DNA of 64,000 nt, from contig JAFWZZ010000029.1 in NCBI GenBank assembly GCA_017522185.1, positions 186,001 to 250,000 on the forward strand, read 5' to 3'. The first letter of the stretch is position 1, and the number at the start of each line of letters is the position of its first letter. The notes under the pieces were generated by a model that did no database searches, was not told where the DNA came from, and saw only the letters and a program-made list of their open reading frames with translations. Of this stretch, positions 9,678 to 17,500 are shown piece after piece. The DNA comes from Bacillota bacterium (lineage in GTDB: Bacteria; Bacillota; Clostridia; Peptostreptococcales; Anaerovoracaceae). A program made the translations under genes and the position numbers.

Positions 9678-9712
9678 CGAACGATTATATCGTAATATCG
9701 AATTATTGTTCG
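9678..9712 (-). promoter_or_regulatory. Paired CGAAC boxes, possible PurR operator
   Basis: CGAACGATTAT (9678-9688) and ATTATTGTTCG (9702-9712) form an inverted pair matching at 9 of 11 positions. On the minus strand the distal box reads AAAAACGAACAAT, one mismatch from the Bacillus PurBox AWWWCCGAACWWT; the proximal box is weaker. The pair lies about 70 bases upstream of the purine promoter. Regulation by a PurR homologue is inferred only. Confidence 0.4.
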
Positions 9713-9728
9713 TTTTTTTAAATTTTCT

Positions 9729-10169
9729 CTATTTCTTCTGGAATGCCAGGCTGTCCAGGTAGCTCTGCATGATAATAACGGCTGCCTGCTTGTCGATAAC
9801 CTGTTTTCTCTTCTTACGGCTGACGTCAGCTTCGATGAGAACTTTTTCTGCCATAACTGTGGTCAGTCTTTCATCCTGCCATACCACTTCGATGCCTTTC
9901 ATACCTGTGCTGCGCATCTTGTTTTCAAGCATGGTGCGGAACTCATAAACCTTTTCGGTCTGGATGCTGTCCGTGCCGTCCAGCTTCTTCGGCAGGCCGA
10001 TTACAATGGTGTCACAATTGTGCTCTTTTACCAAATCCAGAATCTTGGTAGTATCCTTACGGATGCCTACACGTTCCAGCGTCATCAGTCCCTGTGCAGT
10101 AATTCCCAGTTCGTCACTTAAGGCAATTCCTACTGTTTTGTCACCTACATCAAGGGCAATTTTCTTCAT
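9729..10169 (-). CDS. ruvX: RuvX/YqgF family, pre-16S rRNA nuclease
   Basis: RNase H-fold protein of the YqgF family, implicated in final trimming of 16S rRNA 5' ends. MKKIALDVGDKTVGIALSD at the start carries the first catalytic Asp; GLPKKLDGTDS near residue 65, VVWQDERLTT near 98 and DKQAAVIIMQSYL near the end are family motifs. The frame is open to 10208, but ATG 10169 has GGAGG seven bases upstream and begins exactly where the family begins, giving 146 residues. It follows ireB and alaS, the conserved Firmicutes order alaS-yrzL-yrrK, but a terminator separates it from ireB. Confidence 0.92.
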   Translation of the reverse strand: MKKIALDVGDKTVGIALSDELGITAQGLMTLERVGIRKDTTKILDLVKEHNCDTIVIGLPKKLDGTDSIQTEKVYEFRTMLENKMRSTGMKGIEVVWQDERLTTVMAEKVLIEADVSRKKRKQVIDKQAAVIIMQSYLDSLAFQKK

Positions 10170-10204
10170 AAATGATCCTCCAGTGTTAATTTTGTCTTTA
10201 CATC

Positions 10205-10240
10205 GCAAAAAATCGGCAGGTTAAAATCCCCTGCCGACTT
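10205..10240 (-). terminator. Terminator after ireB
   Basis: Stem TCGGCAGG/CCTGCCGA (10213-10220 with 10230-10237) and, on the minus strand, TTTTTTG directly after it. It lies 90 bases after the ireB stop and 36 bases before the ruvX start, so ruvX is probably reached by read-through. The 90 bases between (10241-10329) hold nothing I recognise beyond short GCCGACTT direct repeats. Confidence 0.75.
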
Positions 10241-10329
10241 TTGACACGTTGTAATGTGAAACCGCCACACGGGCGTTTTCCGTTTTTACAAAAGCCGACT
10301 TCTCTATCAATATCGTCGAACCCGACTTT

Positions 10330-10575
10330 CTATTTTCTCAGATAATCCTTCAGGATTTCTTCTACTAAATCATCTCTATCAATGCGGCTAATCATTGTTC
10401 TCGCATTGTTATAGCTTGTGATATATGATGGGTCGCCAGAAAGAATGTATCCTACCATCTGGTCAATTCCATTATATCCTCTTTCTTCTAATGCAGCATA
10501 AACTGTTTCTAAAACTTCCTTCGTTGTCTTCTGCTGTGTCTTCGCTGCGTCAAACATAATTGTCTTTCTTTCCAC
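10330..10575 (-). CDS. ireB: IreB family regulatory phosphoprotein (UPF0297, YrzL)
   Basis: Small cytoplasmic protein of the UPF0297 family; in Enterococcus the homologue IreB is phosphorylated by the PASTA kinase IreK and affects cephalosporin resistance. The 81 residues contain the family core KEVLETVYAALEERGYNGI followed by QMVGYILSGDPSYITS and NARTMISRIDRD. The start is GTG at 10575 with AAGGAGG eight bases upstream; the ATG six codons in has no such site. It follows alaS by 35 bases and is therefore in its operon. A kinase partner is not in the window. Confidence 0.9.
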   Translation of the reverse strand: MERKTIMFDAAKTQQKTTKEVLETVYAALEERGYNGIDQMVGYILSGDPSYITSYNNARTMISRIDRDDLVEEILKDYLRK

Positions 10576-10610
10576 AGTAACGACCTCCTTTATTTATTGT
10601 CTATAGTATA

Positions 10611-13226
10611 CTATGCTAACAGCTTTTCCGCAACTGCAAATGCTTCGGAAATCTTGCCAGGATCCTTGGCTCCGGCCTGTGCCATGTCGGCCTTTCCGCC
10701 GCCGCCACCGCCTGCTGCAGCCGCGATTTCTTTGATCATCTTGCCTGCGTGTAATCCCTTTTCTAACAGGTCATCTGTCAGGGATACCAGGAAGGTAACC
10801 TTTGGTCCGTTCACTGTTGCGAATACCATCATAACACCCTTGTGCTGTGCCTTGATATCGTCGGATAAACCTCTTAAGTCGTTGATGTTGTAATCAGCAA
10901 ATTCCTTCATTACCAGCTTCACGCCATTGATTTCCTTTGCGGATGCAACCATATCATCAACTTCGCTGCCCATAGCAGCCTTCTTGAAGTCTTCCAGTTC
11001 CTTCTTCGTTGCCTTCAAGTCTTCTACAACGGATGCTGCTTTCTGTTCTACTGCCGCTACGTTGGACTTCAGTGCTTCTGCAATGTTCTTTACAGTAGTT
11101 TCCGCTTCCTGTGCCTTCAGCAGAACGCCCATACCTGTTACCGCTGTGATACGACGAACGCCGGAAGCTACGCCGCCTTCGCTGACGATCTTAAACACGC
11201 CGATCTGACCTGTGTTTGCAACGTGTGTACCGCCGCAAAGTTCTACGGACCAGTCACCTGCATTCACAACTCTTACCTTTTCGCCGTACTTTTCACCGAA
11301 CAGTGCCATTGCGCCCATTTCCTGAGCTTCTGCCATGGTTGCTTCGCAGGTTGTAACCGGCAGGAATTCCATAATCTTCTGGTTTACAAGCAGTTCAACC
11401 TGTTCTAACTGCTGTGGAGTTACTGCTTCGTAATGGGAGAAGTCGAATCTTAATTCTTCTTCGTTTACGCTGGAGCCTGCCTGTTCCACATGAGTACCAA
11501 CAACATCTCTCAGTGCTTTCTGTAATAAATGTGTTGCGGTATGGTTTCTTGCAGTTGCATTTCTGGTAAATACATTTACACTGCAGTTAACGATGTCATC
11601 CTTCTTCAGAGTGCCCTTTTCTACCAATACTTTGTGTGCGAACAGTCCCTGTTTCTTCGTTACAGAGATCACTTTCACATGCGCATCGTTGGTAAACATA
11701 ATGCCTGTATCCGTCGCCTGTCCACCGCCTTCTGCGTAGAACGGTGTCTTGTCCAGATATACAACGGCATTTTCGAATGTATCTGCAGCTTCTGCTTCCA
11801 CGCCATCCTTATAGATTGCTAAAACAGTCGCTGTGTCTTCTAATGTTTCGTAACCAGTGAATACCGTTTCTGGTAAATCTAAATTTTCAGCATCTTCCCA
11901 AGCTTCTCCAGAAGTGTCTTTTCTTCCATCTCTAGCTTTTTGTTTTTGTTCTTCCATGTGAGCTTTGAAACCTTCAACGTCAGCTTTTATTCCTTCTTCT
12001 GCCAGGATTTCTTCTGTCAATTCCATTGGGAATCCATAAGTATCATATAATTTGAATACTTTTTCGCCATCTAGAACATCTCCGCCGGCAGCCTTCAGTT
12101 CTTCTACATACTGTTTCAGAATCGCACTACCCTGGTTCAGCGTAGAAGCGAAACCGTCTTCTTCCTTTGAAATGATTGTCTGAATATAGTCCTTCTTTTC
12201 TACCAGCTCAGGATAAGCTTCTCCGGAAACTTCAATTACTCTGTTGGATAATTCTACTAAGAACTTGCCTTCGATTCCTAATAACTTACCGTGTCTGATG
12301 GCTCTTCTGATCAGTCTTCTCAGAACGTAGCCTCTGCCTTCGTTGGAAGGTGTGATGTTGTCAGAAATCATGAATACCATGGAACGCAGGTGGTCTGTGA
12401 TGATTCTGATGGAAACGTCAGTCTTTGCCTTTCCGTCTTCGTACTTCACGCCGCACTTGTCCACAACACCGTCGAGGATGTGTCTGATGGTGTCCACATC
12501 AAAGATGGAATCCACGCCCTGCATGATGCAGGCCATTCTTTCCAAACCCATACCGGTATCGATGTTTGGATGTTCCAGGTCGGAGTAGCTGCCGTCTTCT
12601 TCTCTGGAGAACTGTGTGAATACGTGATTCCAGAATTCTAAGTATCTGTCGCAGTCACAGCCTGGTTTACAGTCAGGGCTGCCGCAGCCGTATTCTTCAC
12701 CTCTGTCGAAGTAGATTTCGGAGCAAGGGCCGCATGGTCCCAAACCGATTTCCCAGAAGTTGTCTTCTTTACCTAGTCTTACGATTCTTTCTTCCGGTAC
12801 ACCGATTTTCTTCCAGATTTCTACTGCCTGGTCGTCATCTAAATATACCGTCGCCCAAATCTTATCTTCCGGCATCTTCAGCCACTGTGTGATGAACTCC
12901 CAGCCCCATGTCAGAGACTGTTCCTTGAAGTAGTCGCCGAAGGAGAAGTTACCCAGCATTTCAAAGAACGTACCGTGTCTGGATGTGATACCTACGTTGT
13001 CGATATCGCCTGTTCTGATACACTTCTGACATGTGGTCATTCTCTTTGCCGGTGGTGTTTCAACCCCTGCAAAGTAATTCTTCAGCGGTGCCATACCAGA
13101 GTTGATCAGTAACAAAGACTTATCATTCTTTGGAATCAAGGATGAACTGCCGCCAGCATAGTGTTCCTTGCTTACATAGAAGTCGCGGAACATCTGTCTG
13201 ATTTGATTTAAACCTAATTTTTCCAT
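10611..13226 (-). CDS. alaS: Alanine-tRNA ligase
   Basis: Charges tRNA-Ala. The 871 residues give the full three-domain enzyme: class II catalytic core (INSGMAPLKNYF near residue 40, GRGYVLRRLIRRAIRHG near 305), editing domain with the zinc motif HTATHLLQKALR near 560 and CGGTHVANTG near 665, and the glycine-rich C-Ala end. ATG 13226 has an AGGAGG site. The leader is about 40 bases, so there is no room for a T-box. Codons between about 11870 and 12070 (residues 385-450) lean to GCT, CAA, TTA and AGA more than the rest of the gene. Confidence 0.98.
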   Translation of the reverse strand: MEKLGLNQIRQMFRDFYVSKEHYAGGSSSLIPKNDKSLLLINSGMAPLKNYFAGVETPPAKRMTTCQKCIRTGDIDNVGITSRHGTFFEMLGNFSFGDYFKEQSLTWGWEFITQWLKMPEDKIWATVYLDDDQAVEIWKKIGVPEERIVRLGKEDNFWEIGLGPCGPCSEIYFDRGEEYGCGSPDCKPGCDCDRYLEFWNHVFTQFSREEDGSYSDLEHPNIDTGMGLERMACIMQGVDSIFDVDTIRHILDGVVDKCGVKYEDGKAKTDVSIRIITDHLRSMVFMISDNITPSNEGRGYVLRRLIRRAIRHGKLLGIEGKFLVELSNRVIEVSGEAYPELVEKKDYIQTIISKEEDGFASTLNQGSAILKQYVEELKAAGGDVLDGEKVFKLYDTYGFPMELTEEILAEEGIKADVEGFKAHMEEQKQKARDGRKDTSGEAWEDAENLDLPETVFTGYETLEDTATVLAIYKDGVEAEAADTFENAVVYLDKTPFYAEGGGQATDTGIMFTNDAHVKVISVTKKQGLFAHKVLVEKGTLKKDDIVNCSVNVFTRNATARNHTATHLLQKALRDVVGTHVEQAGSSVNEEELRFDFSHYEAVTPQQLEQVELLVNQKIMEFLPVTTCEATMAEAQEMGAMALFGEKYGEKVRVVNAGDWSVELCGGTHVANTGQIGVFKIVSEGGVASGVRRITAVTGMGVLLKAQEAETTVKNIAEALKSNVAAVEQKAASVVEDLKATKKELEDFKKAAMGSEVDDMVASAKEINGVKLVMKEFADYNINDLRGLSDDIKAQHKGVMMVFATVNGPKVTFLVSLTDDLLEKGLHAGKMIKEIAAAAGGGGGGKADMAQAGAKDPGKISEAFAVAEKLLA

Positions 13227-13266
13227 ATGTTAATTTCCTCCTGAAAGTATCTTGCATATCTAATAA

Positions 13267-13295
13267 ATTCTATCACAAAAAAACTGTGCTGTCCA
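13267..13295 (-). promoter_or_regulatory. Promoter of alaS
   Basis: TGGACA (13290-13295), 17 bases, then TAGAAT (13267-13272) with an extended TGn before it, on the minus strand. It begins directly after the mutase stop at 13301. Confidence 0.6.
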
Positions 13296-13300
13296 CGGAA

Positions 13301-14956
13301 TTAGCAGTCTTTGAAAGACTCAATCATGGATTTTATCTCCTTTTCCAGCGCCCCGTCGGAGCTGCTTTCGAAGAAATATACCTTAATCTTGGTTTCCGTG
13401 CCGGAAGGTCTGATAATCAGTTCCGTTCCATCTTCCAAAACGTACTTCAGTACGTCCGATTTCGGCAGACCGGTCTCGCCAAGATAGTCTGTAATCTCAA
13501 CGATGCGCTTTCCCGCGATGGTATCTTTCACATGTTCGCGGAAATATTCCATGACCTTTGTCATGGCAATGCCGGCATAAGGACCGTAGAACTCGTAGTT
13601 TCTCGTCTTGTCCTTACATGTGCCATAGATTTCATTCAGTTCCCGCAGACGTTCGACCAGATCTTTTCCTCTCGCCTTGTGATAGGCCGCCATGCAGAGA
13701 ACCAGTGCTGCCGCACTGACGCCATCTTTGTCACGGATAAACCCGTCCATCAGATAGCCATGACTTTCCTCACAGCCAAAGTAATAGCGCCAACCTTCAC
13801 CCCTACTGCGAAGCTCCGTAATCATCTCTCCGATGTACTTAAATCCGGTCAGGGTGTTAACCATTTCCAGTCCGTTTCCCCGGGCAATACGCTCCGTCAA
13901 AGGCGTAGTCACGATGCTCTTAATAACCATCTGACCAGCTTTCGGTGGCTTCACCTGACAAAGGTAATCCAGCATCAAAGCCCCCAGCTGATTCCCCGTA
14001 ATCAAGGCATTCATGCCGCCGTGTCTGATACAGGCACCCACACGGTCACAGTCCGGGTCTGTGGCAATAATGATGTCCGCATTGACATCGTTCAGAACCT
14101 TGAAACCTTCGGCGAAAGCCGTAATCTTCTCCGGATTCGGAGAAGAACAGGTCGTGAAGTTCTCATCCGGATCTTCCTGGGAAGATACGATTTCCAAATT
14201 CTCATAACCGATCCTGGCCAGGACTTTGCGGACATAGCTGTTTCCCGTGCCGTTCAGCGGCGTATACACTGCGTGGATACAGTTAAGCGTTTCTTTGTCC
14301 GGTACAGGAAGGAAACCTATGATATCATCGACAAAATCTTCTCCAACCTGATCCGGAACGTCAAGAATGCCATCGTCTGATACGGCAATTTCATCGAAGA
14401 AATCAACCTTACTGATTTCTTCTAAAATGGCATCTGCCACACTGCCGATAATCTGGTACCCATCTTTGTTGTATACCTTATAGCCATTGTAAATCTTCGG
14501 ATTATGGCTTGCGGTAATCATGATACCCATGTCACAGCCGAGGGCCCCGATGGCATAGGATAACAAAGATACTGTTGCCAGTTTTGGAAAGAGATATACC
14601 CCGACATCGTTTCCGCGCAGCACCTTTGCCGTTTCCTCGGCGAAGAGTCTGGAGTTCTTCCTTGTGTCATAGGCGATGACAACACTTGGTTTCTCCAGAT
14701 TCTTTCGCAGGTAGTTTGCAAAGCCCTGTGTGGTACGTCTCACCACGTAAGTATTGAGCCTGTTGGTACCTGGTCCCAGAATGCCTCGAAGGCCGGAAGT
14801 GCCGAATTTCAGATGCTGGGAGAAGGAATCAATCAGTTCGTCCTCATTCTCCTGAAGCTCCAGAAGCTCAGCTTTCAACTGTTCGTCACCTTCTGCAGCC
14901 GTCAGCCATCTTCTATATTCAGTTATTGCGTTTTCTCTTAATTGATTTTTATCCAT
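13301..14956 (-). CDS. Phospho-sugar mutase (phosphoglucomutase/phosphomannomutase family)
   Basis: Interconverts hexose 1- and 6-phosphates, probably glucose, feeding cell-wall and glycan precursors. The four family motifs are present: the phosphoserine loop MITASHNPKIYNGYK near residue 145, the metal loop TDPDCDRVG near 295, the sugar loop CEESHGYLMDG near 380, and the phosphate-binding loop IRPSGTETKIKVYF near 525. The frame opens at 15016, but ATG 14956 begins where relatives such as Bacillus PgcA begin (about 551 residues). There is no ribosome site before it; instead a sigma-A -10 box ends ten bases upstream, so the message may be leaderless. It stands alone between the ahp terminator and the alaS promoter. 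Confidence 0.92.
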   Translation of the reverse strand: MDKNQLRENAITEYRRWLTAAEGDEQLKAELLELQENEDELIDSFSQHLKFGTSGLRGILGPGTNRLNTYVVRRTTQGFANYLRKNLEKPSVVIAYDTRKNSRLFAEETAKVLRGNDVGVYLFPKLATVSLLSYAIGALGCDMGIMITASHNPKIYNGYKVYNKDGYQIIGSVADAILEEISKVDFFDEIAVSDDGILDVPDQVGEDFVDDIIGFLPVPDKETLNCIHAVYTPLNGTGNSYVRKVLARIGYENLEIVSSQEDPDENFTTCSSPNPEKITAFAEGFKVLNDVNADIIIATDPDCDRVGACIRHGGMNALITGNQLGALMLDYLCQVKPPKAGQMVIKSIVTTPLTERIARGNGLEMVNTLTGFKYIGEMITELRSRGEGWRYYFGCEESHGYLMDGFIRDKDGVSAAALVLCMAAYHKARGKDLVERLRELNEIYGTCKDKTRNYEFYGPYAGIAMTKVMEYFREHVKDTIAGKRIVEITDYLGETGLPKSDVLKYVLEDGTELIIRPSGTETKIKVYFFESSSDGALEKEIKSMIESFKDC

Positions 14957-14965
14957 AACATAAGT

Positions 14966-14994
14966 ATTATACCATATCTGCAATATTCTGTCAT
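14966..14994 (-). promoter_or_regulatory. Promoter of the mutase gene, close to its start codon
   Basis: ATGACA (14989-14994), 17 bases, TATAAT (14966-14971) with TGG in front, on the minus strand. The likely transcription start is about 14959, only 3-4 bases before the ATG at 14956. Confidence 0.7.
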
Positions 14995-15026
14995 GAAAAA
15001 AAGAGAGACCCTGCAAAAGGTCTCCC
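14995..15026 (-). terminator. Terminator of the ahpC-ahpF operon
   Basis: Stem GAGACC/GGTCTC with a short loop followed on the minus strand by TCTTTTTTT. It begins about 15 bases after the ahpF-like stop at 15041. Confidence 0.8.
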
Positions 15027-15040
15027 TATGATTTACATAT

Positions 15041-16684
15041 TTACTTGTTTAGCAGCTCAAGCACCTGTGCTGCGTTCTTTTTGCCGAAGGAAATCTGCTG
15101 TCCGTCGTTAACAACCAGGCACGGCACGCTCATAACGTTATACTTGTCTTTGATTTCCGGGAAGTGATTCAGGTCATAAACCTGTGCCGTAATATTCGGA
15201 TTCAGAGCTGCCAGTCTTTGCACTGCAGTCACCAGTTCCGGACACATCGTACAGGATAAGGAAACCAGGACCTTTACATCCTTTTGTTCCTTGATGGCCT
15301 TCGCACCTTCCAGAACGGCTTCATCCAACGGCTGTCCCGGACCTGCCGCATTATACAATCCTAAAACAAAGGATGTAAACTCGTGTCCGCCAGGAACGCC
15401 ATGGAATGCCAGACCGCTCCAGCTGCCGTCCTCACAATAAATTCTTACCGATGGTGTATGTGGTTCATCATGATCATCTACCACTTCCACAGACAGCTTA
15501 TCTGTCAGCTTTGCCAGTTCTTCCATATAGCCTTTCAGCTCAGAAGAAACAGGTCTATCGTCCAGATACAGCTTCAGAACCAGCGGACTTGCCATGCGGC
15601 CAAATACTGTGTTCAACTGTGCCAGCATCGACTCATCAAAGAGGCCGCCGGATGCCTTTGGTGCCAAAGATTTTGCTTCTGGCTGCGCCTTTGCAACTTC
15701 CTGTTGCTTCGGTGCTTCCGGCATTTCCGGCTTCAGACCGGTCTTCTTCTGTATCGCAGATGCATGTTTTTCCAGTTCTGTTGCCGCTGACGCACCATCA
15801 CCCACTGCGGTTACCACCTGTCTCAGGGACTTTGCGCAGACATCGCCTGCCGCATAGAAACCTTCGATGGCTGTCTTCTGATTACGGTCAGTCAGGATAT
15901 AGCCGGATTCATCGGTTACGCCCATGCCTTCTACCAAAGAAGTTGCCGGTGCATATCCTGCAAATACGAATACTCCTAAATTATCTCCTTCTGCAGCTGC
16001 GAATTCATATGCTTCGCCTGTCTTGTTATTGCGATAGCGTATCTTGCGCAGTGCGGCGTCTCCCAATACTTCCTCTACTTCTGTATTGCACAGAATCTTT
16101 ATTTTCTCGTGGTTTTTAGCCTGCTCTGCCGCTGTGGCTGCACAGGAAAAATCATCTTTTCGGATCAGGATCGTTACCTGTCTCGCATACTTGGTCAGAA
16201 AGACCGCTTCCTCCGCCGCAGCGAATCCGCCGCCTACCACGAAAACATCTTTGCCTGTGAAGAACTCACCGTCACAAGTTGCACAGTATGCTACGCCGCG
16301 TCCTCTGAATTCTTCTTCCCCTTTGAATCCAATCATTCTAGGATGTGCGCCGGTAGCCAGCAAGACGCCGAAAGCCTGCAGCTGTCCTTTGCTGGTGTGC
16401 ACCGTCTTCACGTCGCCTGCAAGATCCAGTTTTTCTACTTCTGCTAACATAAACTCTGCACCAAAGCTTTCTGCCTGTTTACGCATGGTTTCTGTCAGCT
16501 CTGCACCACTGGTCTTTGCAACGCCAGGATAGTTTACGACTTCGTGAGTGATACGAATCTGTCCGCCGAAGTTTTCTTTTTCTACAACTACCACACGGTA
16601 TTTGGCACGTGCCAGATACAGTGCGGCGGTGAGGCCCGCAGGCCCGCCGCCAACAACTACTACGTCATATAAGTTCTTCATCAT
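15041..16684 (-). CDS. ahpF: AhpF-like peroxiredoxin reductase with swapped domain order
   Basis: NAD(P)H- and FAD-dependent reductase expected to recycle the peroxiredoxin encoded upstream. Residues 1-310 are a thioredoxin-reductase core: FAD site VVVVGGGPAGLTAALYLARA, redox CATC at 134-137, NAD(P)H site GGGFAAAEE near 151, and GFYAAGDVCA near 277. An Ala/Lys/Pro/Glu linker (about 315-350) joins a C-terminal domain of some 200 residues that matches the N-terminal domain of E. coli AhpF: LYLDDRPVSSELKGYMEEL, GGHEFTSFVLGLYNAAG and SLSCTMCPELV with CxxC at about 478-481. In classical AhpF this domain precedes the reductase core; here it follows it. Start ATG 16684 or the next ATG; GAGG lies just upstream. 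It follows ahpC by 29 bases, and a terminator ends the operon. Confidence 0.9.
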   Translation of the reverse strand: MMKNLYDVVVVGGGPAGLTAALYLARAKYRVVVVEKENFGGQIRITHEVVNYPGVAKTSGAELTETMRKQAESFGAEFMLAEVEKLDLAGDVKTVHTSKGQLQAFGVLLATGAHPRMIGFKGEEEFRGRGVAYCATCDGEFFTGKDVFVVGGGFAAAEEAVFLTKYARQVTILIRKDDFSCAATAAEQAKNHEKIKILCNTEVEEVLGDAALRKIRYRNNKTGEAYEFAAAEGDNLGVFVFAGYAPATSLVEGMGVTDESGYILTDRNQKTAIEGFYAAGDVCAKSLRQVVTAVGDGASAATELEKHASAIQKKTGLKPEMPEAPKQQEVAKAQPEAKSLAPKASGGLFDESMLAQLNTVFGRMASPLVLKLYLDDRPVSSELKGYMEELAKLTDKLSVEVVDDHDEPHTPSVRIYCEDGSWSGLAFHGVPGGHEFTSFVLGLYNAAGPGQPLDEAVLEGAKAIKEQKDVKVLVSLSCTMCPELVTAVQRLAALNPNITAQVYDLNHFPEIKDKYNVMSVPCLVVNDGQQISFGKKNAAQVLELLNK

Positions 16685-16713
16685 TAACCTCTTTCCTCAA
16701 ATCCCTTTTGTTC

Positions 16714-17277
16714 TTACAGCTGGCCTACTAAATCTAAGCTTGGCTTTAATGTTTCAGCACCTGGTTCCCACTTTGCAGGGCAAACTTCATCACCATGTTC
16801 GTATACGAACTGGCATGCCTGCAGCTTTCTAAATAATTCATCAGCGTTTCTGCCAACGTTACCTGCATTTACTTCGTAAGCAACGATCTTGCCTTCCGGA
16901 TTTACGATGAATGTGCCTCTTTCTGCCAGACCGTCTTCTTCGATCAGGACTTCAAAGTCTCTGGACAGCGCATGTGTCGGGTCAGCTAACATTGGATACT
17001 GAATCTTCTTGATTCTGTCAGAAGCATCGTGCCATGCTTTGTGTACAAAGTGTGTATCTGTGGATACGGAATATACTTCGCAGCTTGCAGCCTTGAACTC
17101 GTCGTACTTGTTTGCTAAGTCTTCTAACTCAGTAGGACAAACAAATGTGAAGTCTGCCGGGTAGAAGAAAAATACGCTCCACTTACCCAGGATATCCGCC
17201 TTGGATACTTCCTTAAATTCTTCGTTTAAATAAGCCTGTACCTTAAATTCATTTACCTCTTTATTAATCATTGACAT
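16714..17277 (-). CDS. ahpC: Peroxiredoxin, alkyl hydroperoxide reductase subunit C
   Basis: Reduces hydrogen peroxide and organic hydroperoxides; typical 2-Cys peroxiredoxin of 187 residues. The peroxidatic Cys is at 47 (DFTFVCPTE) and the resolving Cys at 166 (DEVCPAKW), the standard AhpC spacing, and RGTFIVNPEG near 120 is present. ATG 17277 is preceded by AAGGAG. It is the first gene of a two-gene operon with the AhpF-like reductase; a strong promoter with a Fur/PerR-type palindrome directly upstream suggests metal- or peroxide-controlled expression. Confidence 0.97.
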   Translation of the reverse strand: MSMINKEVNEFKVQAYLNEEFKEVSKADILGKWSVFFFYPADFTFVCPTELEDLANKYDEFKAASCEVYSVSTDTHFVHKAWHDASDRIKKIQYPMLADPTHALSRDFEVLIEEDGLAERGTFIVNPEGKIVAYEVNAGNVGRNADELFRKLQACQFVYEHGDEVCPAKWEPGAETLKPSLDLVGQL

Positions 17278-17331
17278 AATCTCTTCTCCTTTTCTTTACC
17301 TTTTACTTTTGGATTTCTTTTGTGATATTTT

Positions 17332-17349
17332 AGTTAGCTATTACTAACT
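17332..17349. promoter_or_regulatory. Inverted repeat over the ahpC transcription start
   Basis: AGTTAG, six bases, CTAACT on the minus strand (perfect 6-bp arms) lies directly downstream of the ahpC -10 box, where a repressor could sit or a small hairpin could form in the leader. No known regulator is assigned. Confidence 0.4.
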
Positions 17350-17356
17350 TGAACAT

Positions 17357-17385
17357 ATACTATCACATGATTTTTCAATTGTCAA
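17357..17385 (-). promoter_or_regulatory. Promoter of ahpC
   Basis: Perfect TTGACA (17380-17385), 17 bases, TAGTAT (17357-17362) on the minus strand. Confidence 0.75.
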
Positions 17386-17393
17386 CAGCAAAA

Positions 17394-17410
17394 ATGATAA
17401 TAATTATCAT
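17394..17410. promoter_or_regulatory. Fur/PerR-family operator
   Basis: ATGATAATAATTATCAT is a perfect palindrome around one base. Its core TGATAATnATTATCA equals the 7-1-7 Fur consensus of Bacillus and differs from the PerR consensus (TTATAATnATTATAA) at one position per arm. It sits 8 bases upstream of the ahpC -35 box. Which family member binds is not decided by sequence. Confidence 0.75.
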
Positions 17411-17454
17411 TTATTTTTTTTTATGATGTATATAATATACCCTTTTCAGGTAAA

Positions 17455-17493
17455 GAAAAACGGCCTGTCTGCATATTTGCAGATAAGCCGTTT
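17455..17493 (-). terminator. Terminator of the iscS-mnmA-small gene operon
   Basis: Long imperfect hairpin AAACGGC...GCAGA...GCCGTTT with TTTTTC after it on the minus strand, 8 bases past the stop of the small gene at 17501. Confidence 0.75.
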
Positions 17494-17500
17494 GTTTCAG

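Noticed and set aside
13227..13300. T-box riboswitch before alaS
   Set aside because: The leader is only about 40 bases and has no T-box structure.
13286..14380. Long open frame on plus opposite the mutase gene (364 codons)
   Set aside because: It is antisense to a gene with all family motifs, has no ribosome site and no recognisable domain; long mirror frames are common in this codon usage.
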